From Phycomyces nitens (taxonomy: Eukaryota; Mucoromycota; Mucoromycetes; Mucorales; Phycomycetaceae): a stretch of 64,000 nucleotides of DNA. The notes under the pieces were generated by a model, which was not told where the DNA came from, did not search any database, and saw nothing but the letters and a program-made list of their open reading frames with translations. A program made the translations under genes and the position numbers. Positions 34,477-46,399 of this stretch are shown here, piece by piece; the stretch's first letter is position 1; each line of letters begins with the position of its first letter. Location of the stretch: NCBI GenBank assembly GCA_022702545.1, contig JAHRBC010000007.1, forward strand, positions 3,658,001 through 3,722,000, written 5' to 3'.

Positions 34477-35298
34477 ATGGCATTACGGAATTGCGACTCG
34501 ACCATAACCACCCTAGGTTTAATCCTCGGTGTAACAAGCATGATTGGCTTGGCAGTATCACTTTTGACACTTTTACCAATGAATGTCTACAACACAGTAA
34601 TTGCCCTCAAATCCCTCAAAGACCTCCTGCAATACGAGTACATCAAGCACGGTCAACTAAGCTCGCTTTCGAAAGAGGTCCAACTCTGCCTGACATTTCT
34701 TGCAGGCTCGATTGTCTCCTCTCTTACCACAGTAGTCATGGTTTTTGGCGTCTGTTTTCGTAGTACAAAGTCACTCGCTCGTGTAGACCATAAACCTCCC
34801 CCTCTTGCTCCAGCTACTGCAAACGGATGCGTAGGATTCATTTCCAGAGAACGAGAGTTTGATATCGAATCTTCCAACAGATCCCGACAAGAGAAATCGT
34901 ACGATAGACCACCGTCGAAATGGGTCTGCTTGACTAAGCGCTTTATGTATATATCCCAGATTATTTGGGCATGTTTTGGTAAGTTAGTTGTGTCTTTGAT
35001 ACTTTAATTAGAGCGGTTTACTTATCAATAGATAATAGGTACATATCTCTTATTCTTTATGGATCTTCCGGAAGATGCTTTGCCAGACAGTGTCTTTGGA
35101 TCAGCAGTATTGTCGCTCTCTATTCTCTGGTTAAACTATGCTATACTGTCTGTCTTCACCTTTATACTGCTCTTTATTTCCTTTCTACTTATTCTTCGTG
35201 GAGATAAAAAAAAAGCTTTTATTTCCAAAACACGAAAACATGGGATGCTTGTATCCCATGAGCGCACACCTCTCCTAAAAGAGTCTCCTATATTCTAA
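34477..35298 (+). CDS. Four-transmembrane protein of unknown function (2 exons, 253 aa)
   Basis: Exon 1 is 34477-34978 and exon 2 is 35039-35298, joined at a Gly codon across a 60-bp GTAAGT...TAG intron. Hydrophobic segments lie at about residues 10-33, 68-95, 158-178 and 190-220, separated by a charged cytosolic-type loop (RSTKSLARVDHKPPPLAP, ERTFDIES-like region). The C-terminal tail carries basic residues and ERTPLL, which resembles an acidic-dileucine sorting signal, so an endosomal, vacuolar or plasma-membrane location is plausible. The topology is tetraspan-like, but no tetraspanin CCG motif is seen. The family is not recognised. Confidence 0.75.
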
Positions 35299-35809
35299 AC
35301 TGCATTTCCCTTTTTTGTAACAAGTGCATATCTCATCCATACAAGCCCCTCTGTACAATATCCCTTCACTTAAATCCCTACATATACTGCATCTTTTATA
35401 TATACATATACATATTTCTACATATACTACATTTATAAAATATAAATATATATACCCATGTTTTAATGATAAGAGAATGTACCTTTTTCATTTAAATTGA
35501 GCCTCCTCGTGTTCTATGATGCTCCATATTGATCATTGTGCCCAAATATTCCGTCAATCTGACTTTGACTCTAGTATAATAATGTAAGCCACTCAAGGAT
35601 ACACAGAGGGTCAGATTCATAAGGCATATAATATTAATAATAAAGCTCATATACTCAATACTGCCTTGGGTTTACGCTAAAAGACCAAAATTCAAAAGAA
35701 TTGATCTTTTTTTTTTTAAAAAAAAAGGACAACTCCGCGTTTTACATATACCAAAGTGGCTTTTTGAAACAAAAAACAAAAAACCTCTCGAGTTCTTTCT
35801 GCACCCATC
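35299..35809. other. Intergenic region
   Basis: 3' flank of the four-TM gene and upstream region of RPR2, with short AT repeats near 35400 and a T/A homopolymer near 35708. No gene. Confidence 0.5.
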
Positions 35810-36410
35810 ATGGCTAAAAAGAAACAAGGCATTCAGGGTGCTAATCAGCAGCATCTCCAAGCTTATCAGCGTATGAATTACTTGAATCAAGCAGCTACCT
35901 TGATGTCGACTATTATTATTCCTATACATAATCAACCAACAATATTGAAAAATAAGAAATGGCATAGTAACAAGTCTATCAATACCCTTCATCCACTTGG
36001 ACAATACTACAATACTACAATGAAAAAGATTGGTCGAAGACTGGTATTTCGTTTGTAAGTAGGCTGGATGACTCTAGCCATTGGTAAACAAATGAATGCT
36101 TTAGGGATCCAAGTATCAAACGTAATGTATGTAAGCAATGTGATTCTACCCTTGTTCCTGCCCTCACCAGCTCGGTTCATGTTACATGTAAGTCATATAG
36201 TACATAACTTATCTTATCGATTTAACAATTGATAATTCACTATTTACCTCATTTTTAGCACGCCCGGAAACAGCAGTCATTACAACATGCAAGGTGTGTG
36301 GAACAACCAAGGAGTTCTTGGCGCGTGAGAAGCATAGCTTGTTTAGCGAACGTCCAGAAAATATAGTTAACCGGGTCAACCCCAATAAAGAGCAACTGAT
36401 AAATAACTAG
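35810..36410 (+). CDS. RPR2: RNase P/MRP protein subunit Rpr2/Rpp21 (3 exons, 159 aa)
   Basis: Exons 35810-36054, 36105-36187 and 36259-36410 join in frame. The N terminus MAKKKQ leads into a helical region (QQHLQAYQRMNYLNQAATLM). The zinc-ribbon core follows, with first Cys pair VCKQCD just after KIGRRLVFRLDPSIKRN, then LVPALTSSVHV, and second pair TCKVCGTTKEF. This is the order and spacing of the Rpr2/Rpp21/Snm1 family, whose members bind the RNA of ribonuclease P and help mature tRNA 5' ends in the nucleus. The segment between residues 35 and 60 is longer than usual. It is followed 184 bp later, same strand, by the sorting nexin gene. Rpr2 versus Snm1 identity is not resolved. Confidence 0.85.
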
Positions 36411-36593
36411 ATATCAATTGCACAAGTTGTTCTCACATGTATATAAAGTAAATATTATACACAAGAAAGTCTATCAGCACAGCTGAGGATCGCAAGCGGA
36501 GTGACATCATTTCAAAGTGATAAAGTTGCTCTACCGGTATTTTATATTTTATTCCCTGTCTTCTTCTATTACCTTGGTCTCGTTGCAAATCCA

Positions 36594-39049
36594 ATGAATG
36601 ATGAATACGACAGCGTACAGTGGAACATCCACACCACCACAGATCTGATGCCAGATAGAAACGATCCTCATTTGATTTTCGGTTCAAATTCCCATCACAT
36701 TCCTTTTAATGATAATCAAGTAATACACTTTTAATCCAACTATGATTTTAATCTGATTAGAGCTTATTTTGTACAAAGCAGTGATGAATATTTCAACGTT
36801 TGATTAATATAATTTTTCTCTCTTTCTCTTAAAAGTCAATTGATGGCCCGAGTACTAGCCAATTCCACTCGGAATCAAATAATGATTCAACCTTTGCAAA
36901 TTCTCCCATCTACAGCACACATCCTGCAGTCTCCTATTCCCAATCCTCGATTACATCTCCAGAAACAGATACAACTCCAAATGAACAAACTGAAGAATTG
37001 AAACAAGTAATGCCAATGACAATCCGGGTTGAAGATCCTCAAAAGAGATCAGAAGGCGCCAGTTCTTATGTAGCCTATTTGATCATTACCAATGTAAGAA
37101 CTTTTATGTCCTTCTATACTATTTAAGTTTAGGTGCGACTATCGTGTGTGAAAACGTTGTGCTCAAACGATAGCTTATGACAAGGACGTTAATTTAACTA
37201 ATATGTATCTAGACAACCGTACAAACATTTTCTTCTCCACAGCCACGCCCAGTCAGGCGGAGATTCCATGACTTTATATGGCTGCATGATGTCCTAGCAT
37301 TGGAATTTCCTGCATCTGTTGTTCCTCCACTCCCGGAAAAGCACCGGATGAGTAAGAAGTGATACTTTATAGCTTTTATTATTATTATTATTTTAAGCCA
37401 ACTTTATTTGCCGTGACTGATACTTTCTCATTTTGGGAACTTTTAGAATATGTCAAAGGTGATCGCTTCAGTAGTGAGTTTATTGAAAGGCGAAGACTAG
37501 GGTATGCAAAGGTTTTCTGACTTGAGATAATAATAATAACCATTAGAAAGACAATGGCTCTTATAAATGATCTAGTCTTCAATGGTTTATGGACAGAATT
37601 GCTCGACATCCCTATCTACAACAATCACAATCCACCAGGCTGTTTCTCGAATCCGCAGACTTTGTAAGGCTATCAAAATCACTTACTTAGTTTTTGGACT
37701 AATGTTTCTTGCATAGAAAAATGATCAACAAGCACAATCAAGAAGAGTTCCGCGCGTAACATCTGTACTAGACACATTAAGTGATACCTTATTGAATGCA
37801 TTTGCCAAAGTGAAAAAGCCAGATGAGCGATTTGTTGAAATGAAAGAGAACGTGGACAAGCTCCATGATAATCTGGACACAGTTGAGAAACTGTATTCGA
37901 GAATTAGCAAGAGACAACAAGGTTACTATTTAATTTAAACATTCGACTAGATTACTAATAAGTTTGTATATACTCTTAGAACTTGAAAAAAACTACAGTA
38001 ATTTTGCAGCCAGTATCAAGGGTCTATCAATGTTAGAGAAAGATGCAGCACAGCCACTTCAAAAATTTGCAAAGTCTATGGAAGACTACTCTATTGCAAT
38101 GGCTGGAATGGTATGTTATTTCTAAAGAAGATATCCCAGAATTATTTTTAAACAATATTTTTATCGTAGAACAACAAGGAGGAACTTCTTTTCCTCAACG
38201 ATGTACATGAACTGTTAGCTTATTGCAACGCTGCAAAGGTACATTGTTGTATTATAATCCATATATAATCAAATACAATTAATCCTCAACTACTTATCAT
38301 AGGAAGTTCTCCATGAACGTGACCAAAAACAAGTCGATTTTGAAGAACTTTCTAATTATTTGCAAAGAGCAATTCAGGAAAGAGAAAGGATAATGTATCC
38401 TGGAAGGAATATGGGGGATGGATCAGGATTAAACATTACAGAGTTTATGGCGGATAAGATGAATGAAGTACGGGGAACTGATTCTAATAGAGCAAGAGAA
38501 GAACGGCTATTACGACTCCAAGCAAAGATCAATGAGGTTTTTTTTATCTTTTATTGTATACATCTATGGTTCTAACTAGTTTTCACTATCTGTTTAAGCT
38601 CCAAGAAGAAGTGGCGCGTACAAACGATGCAAACAACTACTTCTCGAGCCAGATGGTTAGAGAATTTGGTATATTTCAAGGTGCAAAATCAAGAGAATTG
38701 AAGCAAAGTCTCGCTTCTTATGCTGATTGCCACATTGAATTCTGTCAAAAGGTAAGTATACGAGTGGTTTGGTTAGTAAAGCGTATATTCTGATCATATT
38801 GGGTCTACTTGGTAATATTAATAGGGTGTGTCTATATGGGAAGGTATTCTACCTATACTTGAAGGGATGAAAATCGAAGGTGATGAAGAATGTCGACCAT
38901 ACGATCAGGCCAGCACATTTACCACAAGTGTATATGAGGAAGATTATAGAAACCAGCAAGATGATAATGAGAGTGAAGAAAGTGGAGACCAAAACCTCCC
39001 AAATATGAATTATTATAGTAATTACAACTTTGTTGCTGACGAGTATTAG
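36594..39049 (+). CDS. SNX4: Sorting nexin 4 / Atg24-like PX-BAR protein (11 exons, 560 aa)
   Basis: Exons: 36594-36719, 36836-37093, 37213-37351, 37447-37501, 37576-37663, 37717-37921, 37980-38110, 38170-38238, 38303-38536, 38599-38751, 38825-39049; all joins keep frame. A Ser/Thr-rich N terminus precedes a PX domain (RRRFHDFIWLHDVLALEFP, VVPPLPEKHRM, DRFSSEFIERRRLG, MDRIARHPYLQQS). This matches SNX4/Atg24 more than SNX1/2/5. PX binds PI3P on endosomes. A long helical BAR region follows (DKLHDNLDTVEKLYSRI through the SYADCHIEF helix), giving membrane-curving dimers. Known roles are endosomal recycling and selective autophagy. The tail after residue 500 is acidic. The ATG at 36594 is chosen because upstream in-frame sequence is hydrophobic and unlike the family. 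Confidence 0.88.
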
Positions 39050-39227
39050 TATGCTTAACATATATCTATTTTCACCCAAGAGAAAATAATCGGTATTTAT
39101 CTCTAAAGAATTTTTTTTTAAAAAAAGATCCTACAGTGCCCTAAAATTTGAATTTCCGGAAAATCCATGTATTTATCTTTGCATACCACCAGGTTTTATT
39201 TTCATTGTTCTCCTTAATCTTATAACA

Positions 39228-40268
39228 ATGTCCAGCTCAAATTCAACAAACACAGAAAACACATCTCAAAGAAAGTACAAGCAGTATTTAGATGCTGAAA
39301 AAATATTATGGTTGGAATGAATCAAGGTGGAATGTCGATTCCTGAGATCTCGCTACACAAAGATGTAGAGGAAAGAACAATCCGTTATATTATAGAAAAG
39401 TATAATAGAACCGGGTCTGTCAAGAACATATGTCATACAGGAAGACCTAGACTTCTCAATGCTAGAGACATGCCATATCAAAAAAATGATACAAAATAGT
39501 AGCAAAAAGACATTGAAAGACGTTACAGAGGAAATTGAGGAAATGATTGCTGCACCTATTTCCGAATGTACTGTTCGCCAAACCTTGCACGATTTGAGAT
39601 TTAACAGTTGTATTGCAGTTTCCAAGCCTTTCTTAACACGGGAAAATATGGCAGCACGAAAGAGATGGGCTCAAGTACGAATGAATTGGAGCGAAGAATG
39701 GAAATCGGCGATTTAGAGTGATGAGTCCCTTATTCTTTTCAAGACAAATGGGCATACCCATGTGTGGAGAAGACCAGAAGAAAAGTATTACATTGATTGT
39801 CTCCAACCAAAGGTGCAAGGCGATGGTGGATCAGTAAAGGTATGGGGGTGAATCTGGGCTGGAAGTGTTGGACTCCTTGTTGTCCTAAAGAAAAATATGA
39901 ATGCAAATTCCTATGTAAAAGTATTGCAGACAGCATTCAAGCCATTCTTTGACAGTCTTCCGTACAAGGACATAATGCCACACCTCATAAAGTATCATTA
40001 TAAAAACAGTACAAGAAAGATCTTGGCATAAATGTTCTTGAGTGGCCACAAAAGAGTCCAGATCTCTGCCCGATTGAGAATATCTAGAATCTTTTAGATA
40101 ACCGTGTGCGGTCAAGACCTTGCCAGTCTACAACACTGAAGAATTTAGAAGATGCTATGAAAGAAGAGTGGGAGGCTATCACTATAAGTGTATGTGAAAA
40201 TTACTGCCTTGACATGCCCAAAAGACTAGAAGCTATTAAAAAGTATAAGGGTGGACCTATACTTTATT
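39228..40268 (+). pseudogene. Tc1/mariner relic
   Basis: ATG at 39228 (MSSSNSTNTENTSQRKYKQY). Decayed helix-turn-helix and CGRP-like linker regions follow, then LTRENMAARKRWAQVRMNW. The first catalytic Asp lies in a stop-interrupted SDESLILFKTNG. Downstream GGSVKVWG and ANSYVKVLQTAFKPF are still readable; the DE region is scrambled by stops. Several frameshifts and at least six stops mean it is inactive. Confidence 0.75.
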
Positions 40269-40365
40269 GAATAAACGTCTAATATTTATCAGTTAAAGCA
40301 CAATTCTAAAGATATGTAATCACAAAGTTATAGAGGTCTTGGGTGCATATAAACTCAGATAAAAG

Positions 40366-41680
40366 AATGTTTGGACCTCTGCGAATATTTTTTTAAGGAA
40401 AGAAATGCTTACATTTATTCAACATACAACCTCTCAACAGTGATGATAGCTAGAGTATCCAAACTTGAAACATAAAAAGATATACATATCAAGTATTCAT
40501 TTATTAAAGAAATAAGAAACTAGTATTTAGTATGACTGCCTTTAGCGTCAATCATTGCCTGGCATCGACTTTGCATAGTCCCCACTAAACGTGAAGCAAG
40601 TTCACTGCCCAGTATCTTCCATTGTCGTTGCATTGCAACCTTTAAATCAGTCACATTTTGGATACCGGCCCTTACTTCACTCATCTTTACTTCGATGGCC
40701 TACCAAACGTGCTCAATGGGATTTAGATCAGGACTTTGGGCTGGCCAGTACTCAAAGCCCTTGATTGCATGGCCCTCTTTCCACCACTTTGCATAGGAGC
40801 CAGTATGGCAGCTGGCACCGTCTTCTTGGAGTATAAGCTTCTTATCCTGTCCCTCTAATAGATTTTTGGCCCAGGAAAAGAAGTTCTGAGCCAAAGTGTT
40901 GACATATACGTTTTGATTTACATTGCCTTCGAGGAAGACCAAAGGGCCAAAACCACCTGCCCAGAAAGAACTCCATATCATGGGACTACCCTTTCCCCAC
41001 TTTGTCACTGGTATAATATTCCCTTCTTGGTACCTTTCTCCAACTCTTCTGATCACCCGAGCACCGCCATCATTGCCCTCAACTGTGAATCGTGACTCAT
41101 CAGACCAGACTACACTCCTCCATTGGTCATCTGTCCAATTGACATGATCCTTGGCCCATTGCAGTCTTCTTTGTTTGTGTCTTTCTGTCAAAGCTGGCTT
41201 ATGAGCTGCAATATAAGAACCAAACCCAAGGTTCTTGAGACAACTGATTACTGTTGCTCTACAGACAATAATCTCCATCTCCCGCAATGCGAATCTCAGC
41301 TGATTGTAATTGGCAAATGGATTCTTCCGTACGCATTGCACATGTCTCTCCATCCTCTCGTTAATGATTTTTGGTCGTTCAGAGCTCTTTCTAGGAAGGG
41401 GCGATCCTTTTCCTTTGAATCCCTTAATGATCTTCTTAGTAGTTGACAAATTAATTTCGACAATTGCCGAAATCCTTGCGGGACCAATCTCAGCCAAGTC
41501 CAGGTACATAATTCCACAAAACTTAAGCTCATCAGCCTTATAATATGGGCCGCGAATGTTTTCTGCTGCGAATGATATTTTCATGTTGGTGGCGATTAGT
41601 AAAAAGAAGAGAAAATAATATTTTTATTTTTCAAAAAAAAAAACGTTTTTTTAGGATCTTTGTGAAGAGGTCCAAACATT
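40366..41680 (-). mobile_element. Tc1-like transposon with terminal inverted repeats
   Basis: AATGTTTGGACCTCT at 40366-40380 is the exact reverse complement of 41666-41680, bracketing a single minus-strand transposase gene. Length 1.3 kb is typical for Tc1. True termini may lie a few bases outside these coordinates, because no flanking TA was fixed. Confidence 0.8.
40520..41584 (-). pseudogene. Tc1-like transposase, single nonsense codon
   Basis: ATG at 41584; the frame is open for 294 codons to a TAG at 40700-40702, then continues in the same phase to a TAG at 40520-40522 (354 codons in all). Catalytic residues are visible in VVWSDESRF, LQEDGASCH and SPDLNPIEHVW; the stop follows that last motif directly. 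The N-terminal half has paired helix-turn-helix segments (ISAIVEINLSTTKKIIKGF, NYNQLRFALREMEI). Closely related in sequence to the 52-kb copy. Nearly intact, so recently inactivated. Confidence 0.88.
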
Positions 41681-41699
41681 TTTGTGTGCATTATTCACG

Positions 41700-42190
41700 G
41701 CTCTTTCGCTTTTATCTCACTTTGGTCGGGGAAGATAGAGTGAAGAGTTTGTCACTATGTCGCGGTCCCTTCTATGTCCCCACCAACCCTCTAGGTCACT
41801 CTTTCCACCCATGTTCCCTTTCTCTCATTGCTATGAAGCGAGCTATGGTAATGAGATTATGCTGCCATCCCCATCATGAAGCTCATTGTCATTGCGCGGG
41901 GCATGACAATGAGTTCCTAGTCTTTCCCTCCAGGTCTCGGTCAGAACCTCTGCTTCCTTCCTTCCTCCCCCTCTCGGTCACTTTTTGCTCTTTCTTCTCC
42001 CTCTCTGTTTCTGCTGTTACCCAGCATGTCTTCCCAACTGTTTCTCTGCCGTTCTCTGCTTGACTTTAGGTCACTTTCTCCCCGGTCGAACCATGAAGCC
42101 TTCAGATCTGTACCACCTCTTTGCGAAGAGATGGCTACGGGATGTGCTTTTTTGGGTCCACACCACTTTTCACTTTATAAAATAGAAAAC
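41700..42190 (-). repeat. Dispersed repeat, copy 2
   Basis: Reverse-oriented relative of 33490-34010. Plus strand is strongly C/T-rich (TCCTTCCTCCCCCTCTCGG). Shared blocks include TATCTCACTTTGGTCGG (41714) and TAGTGTTTTTGAGAG read in reverse near 42190. Open frames across it are compositional artefacts. Confidence 0.6.
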
Positions 42191-42348
42191 TCTCAAAAAC
42201 ACTATAAAACAAATAAAAATACAAAAACAAGTCGTGATGTCCTCTTCTGCTTTGTGGCAATAGAGGCTCACCGATTATTAGAGCAAAAGGCTCCCTACAA
42301 AAAAAAATTTTTGTGTCTGTGTTTATAATGAATACGATAAAAAACAAA

Positions 42349-42763
42349 ATACCGATTTTTGAATCCTATCTGGTGAAAGTGCAATTTGGATTTCGTGATT
42401 GTTCCGTTTCAATTTTCACTGGATAGGCCAGAGAACAAGGAAGACAAGGCCCAAATCTCCCACCCACCCACACATGTAACGATTATTAGCTGATCAGTTA
42501 GATACACAAAGAATAAGAAATTACTTTATGCAATTTTTTGCTGTTTTAATAATATGATGATTAATAGCACTTGGGCCTTGTCTTCCTTGCTCTCTGGCCT
42601 ATCCAGTGAAAATTGAAACGGAACAATCACCAAATCCAAATTGCACAGTCACCAAATCCAAATTGCACTTTCACCAAATCCAAATTGCACTTTCACCAAA
42701 TCCAAATTGCACTTTCACCAAATAACATGTCACATTCACCAGATAGGATTCAAAAATTGGTAT
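42349..42763. mobile_element. Foldback/MITE-like element with internal minisatellite
   Basis: Ends carry inverted repeats: ATACCGATTTTTGAATCC at 42349 against the reverse of 42741-42763 with one mismatch. A second inverted block (CACTGGATAGGCCAGAG near 42418 against its complement near 42590) extends the fold. The right half contains 22-bp direct repeats. No coding capacity. Confidence 0.7.
42639..42724. repeat. 22-bp tandem repeat, about 4 units
   Basis: Unit CACCAAATCCAAATTGCACT plus TT, repeated with almost no change (first unit has CACAGT in place of CACTTT). Confidence 0.85.
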
Positions 42764-42924
42764 GATATTGGATTTACTTGATTTTTGAAATGTGATTTCG
42801 GAAATTCAAATTTGTAGGCCTCTGTAGAAACATTGTAATAAATAAAGATCACGTGACTAATCCAGATTATCTCGAATTAATCCTTTGACTCCACTTGAGT
42901 TATGTCAGGAATAAAGTTGATCTC

Positions 42925-44527
42925 ATGATAAGACGGGCTATATTCAATCAATTGCGACTATCTCGGTTTAACCATGGAGAAAGCATTCTTTATTGTAGCA
43001 GAAGATATTATGCAAAACAATCTGAGCGTAACGATTTGACTATTCCACCAAAAATTAACTACGTGTACCTCGATCAAAATTCCAACAAAGTGACTGAGAA
43101 CATGCGTCGAAGAAATTACAACAAGGTCGACATGAATGAATTCCAAGCAAACTATGAAAAAAGACGAAAGCTTTATTCTGAACTTTTGCTGCTCAAAACT
43201 AAACACAATGACATGTCAAAGGCTATCAAGTCATCTGTCAATTGTTCTGGCGATGAACAACAACATCTTATATCTCAGAGTAAAGAGCTTAAAGCCCAAG
43301 TAAAACTCCAGGAGTTAAAACTCCAGGAAGTGGAATCTATCCTTTTGTCCCAAGGCCTCCAAATTCCAAATGATACTCATCCTGAAGCACCAGTCGGACC
43401 AGAGTCAGAAGCTAGGTTGATCAAGACTGTGGGCATACCTCGAAAGGATACCACAGACAACACTTTGGAAGATCATCTCTCCATTGCTCGAAGGCTTAAT
43501 ATTCTGGATATTGATCAGGCTGCATTGGTTAGCGGATCAAGTTTTTATTATCTTCAAGGAATGGGTGCGTTCTTAGAAACAGCACTTATCCAATATGCTA
43601 TGCACAAGGCAGCTGAGCATGGATTCTTGGGTGTTATTACACCAGATATTGTACGAACTTCAATTGCTTACGGGTGTGGATTCCAGCCACGAAGTGGTGA
43701 AAGTTCTCAGATTTACAATGTTTCTACATCAGGACTCGACGAAAACACCACGCAATTGTGTTTGGCTGGTACAGCTGAGATTCCCTTAGCTGGTAAATTT
43801 GCGACAAAAATCCTTGAAGAATCTGATTTACCGCAACGTTTGGTCGGCTATGGAAGAGCGTTTCGTGTTGAGGCAGGCGGACGAGGTACCGAGACCAAGG
43901 GACTATACCGTGTCCACCAATTCTCAAAAGTAGAATTATTTGCTGTCACTACATCAGAGAAGAGCGATGCTATGCTAGAAGAGTTTAAACGATTGCAAGA
44001 GGATATATTTACAGAACTTGGGCTGTGTTTTCGGTATGTTTTTATTACGGTTTAATGTCTTCTGTTTGGGATAAATATAATGCTCTAAACCTTATCATTA
44101 TAATTTTGTAGCATATTGGATATGCCAACAGAGGAATTAGGCGCCAGTGCATATCGGAAGTATGATATGGAAGCTTGGATGCCAGGACGGAAGAAGTGGG
44201 GAGAGGTAAATATCCTTTTGAATTTATTATAAATTGCCCGCAGAAACTCTCTTTACGCAAGCATCTCATATCTCTACGCATGTTCATTAGATATCATCTA
44301 CTTCAAACTGTACAGACTATCAGTCGAGGCGCCTTTCTATTCGATACCGCCCTACTCACCACACTGGTCAAAACACTTATTTCTGTCACACAGTTAATGG
44401 AACAGCTATTGCTGTACCTCGAATCATTATTGCTATCCTGGAAACATTTCAAAATCCTGACGGCACTGTCACTATACCTAGAGTCCTCCAAAAATGGTTG
44501 CCAGGCCAACCTAGTATATTATCTTGA
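42925..44527 (+). CDS. SARS2: Seryl-tRNA synthetase, mitochondrial (3 exons, 479 aa)
   Basis: Exons 42925-44033, 44112-44205 and 44291-44527 join in frame to 479 aa. The first ~40 residues are basic and lack acids early on ([16 protein letters not shown]...CSRRYYAKQ), as in a mitochondrial presequence. Residues about 75-150 form the long antiparallel coiled-coil arm that grips tRNA-Ser ([36 protein letters not shown]). Class II motifs follow: motif 2 [14 protein letters not shown]...[14 protein letters not shown], then [20 protein letters not shown], and motif 3 [16 protein letters not shown]. It charges tRNA-Ser in mitochondria. An upstream TTG-started extension is possible, but ATG 42925 gives the better presequence. 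It converges with the OTUD3-like gene, 18 bp between stop codons. Confidence 0.93.
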
Positions 44528-44545
44528 GTATAATATTACTAAGAA

Positions 44546-46277
44546 TTAAATAAATAATTGCTTCATAGAACTTTCCCCAACATCGTCTATTATTGGTACT
44601 GGATTTCCTGTGCGTTTTGCTAATTTACTTGCTGCTAATTCTCTTTTTTTAGCCAGTCTTCTTTCTTTTTGTTCAGTTTTTGCCAATTGCTTGCGTTCTC
44701 GGGCTGATTGTATCTTGGGCTTTACCGAATCCATAGATTTAACAGTCATATCAGAGCTGTTGCCTGCCATATCTGATGGCTTAATGTTGCTCATTCTTAT
44801 AGATAGATTTCCTTGTTGGATGATATCTAAGCCACTGTCATCTTGATCCACGTATGAACATAACTCATCTTCCCTTTGCTCTTCTAAGGGTGGTTGTTTG
44901 GTCTCAGATACCGAACATGCAGCATCAGACTCATTCAATGGGTGATTTTGATTGTCGAAGGTTTCTTGAAAGTTATTTTTTGACGTGTCATAAAGGTGAT
45001 CAATAACCTTGTCATGGTCACCCTTGAATTTCCGTAATAATCGTCGAATTTGTCTCGCTGTGACATCTGGGAAAGCATTCTGGACGACCTTTTCTTTTGA
45101 ATCTTGAAGGTCATTGTCTTGTATACTTTCTTCTATATTTGAATAAACATTAGAGACAGCCTGTAAGATAAGTAAAGAAATTAGATTTATATAGTTCATA
45201 TATAGATTCTGGTTTTTAGAAACTTTCCTGGATCTCTGGTAGTCCTGTATGCGGCCCAAAGACATTGCGTATGGAACTATAATGCTCCCAGCTGTGGTAA
45301 CTATTGCGTTGAAACAAAGAGTTTTTATTTTGGTATATTTAAGTTATGTGTATTATATATTATACATTTGGTATTCACTCACGCAATATGTAATGTCAAG
45401 ACTTCATTATTCGAATCGGCTTCATCAGTATCATCAAAACCAGAGATAACATAACTATATCAAATATATTCCCAGTTATTTATTATATCCTCTCCATTAA
45501 GTTTGAGTATAAAAGTAGTCAACCCTAGTACATGCGTTTTGTACAATTTTTAAAGAATATGTTTTGTGAAGTTTATCAAAAAACAAAAACAAATTACACA
45601 AAACGTCTGTATCTTAGGACTGACCACCTCTAGTACATTATTAATTGCTTACATTAATCCTGGTTGATATACTTTAATATTTATGCTTGATAAGCGTGCA
45701 AAGGCCACAAGCTCCATATTGCCTCCGTACGTTCCATTAGTTTCCATAAAACGTATGTGATCTTCAAATGACCGATCATCTTCTACAAAAAATCTGAAGT
45801 CATCTTCATGATCACGCATGTACCGACATACTTCTTGTCGTATTTCTTTGTGTTTCCGATCGGATCCATAGTATTGATCAGAGAGTGCACTAGGAGTTAT
45901 TTTAATGATTGGGTAATCAGGGGCCATTTGTTTTCATTCCGTTAAACTGTCTTACCGAAACAAGCAGTTCCCATCCCCAGCTATGTCTTTGGTGCATAGT
46001 TGAAGTTCTTTCAACTGAGAATTCAAATCTCCAGAATCATCCAATCTAGACTAAATGCCATTTTATTTCTATTAATAATTTAAATGGCATGGTATGGCAT
46101 TTAATTAAAATCAAATAAAGATGGACATACATTACGGGATCGTCTTGATTTTCTGGATTCAGCTCCCTGTGTTTGGTCTTTGTGGGATCACTAATCTTTT
46201 AAGCGTTCTAGATTTACTTTTTACATACCTATTTTGCCAACTTCGCGTTTTCCTTGCTTATCTTTTCTTTTTGCCAT
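44546..46277 (-). CDS. OTUD3: OTUD3-like ovarian tumour domain deubiquitinase (7 exons, 387 aa)
   Basis: Minus-strand exons 46277-46229, 46177-46131, 46050-45956, 45889-45653, 45454-45383, 45300-45224 and 45132-44546 join in frame to 387 aa. The OTU protease has D58-G-N-C61 (AGDGNCLFRALSDQYYGS) with C61 as nucleophile and a catalytic His in YHSWEHYSSIR (about H173). Between them FFVEDDRSFEDHIRFMETNG and YGGNMELVAFAR match OTUD3. A UBA/CUE-like helical bundle follows (VQNAFPDVTARQIRRLLRKF, DKVIDHLYD). The Lys/Arg-rich tail (ARERKQLAKTEQKERRLAKK) suggests nuclear or ribosome-associated location. The family cleaves ubiquitin chains. The 45133-45223 intron uses an acceptor at ATATAG, chosen because it keeps frame. 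Confidence 0.88.
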
Positions 46278-46399
46278 AATCAATTGATTGATAATGAAAG
46301 AAAATTATTTATGAAAACTGCTGGGATTTTTTAATCATGATAAAAATATTTCTATTGATAGGTGGAACAATGTCTGTTTTTTACATAATACAAATACAC

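Noticed and set aside
36501..36593. Upstream extension of the SNX4 reading frame
   Set aside because: No ATG; hydrophobic sequence unlike sorting nexin N termini, most likely 5' leader.
41545..42328. 172- and 100-codon plus-strand frames
   Set aside because: Low-complexity C/T-rich sequence within the dispersed repeat; Ser/Phe/Leu-rich translation with no motif.
42639..42724. Short regular repeats resembling a CRISPR array
   Set aside because: The 22-bp units are directly adjacent with no unique spacers, and the DNA is eukaryotic.
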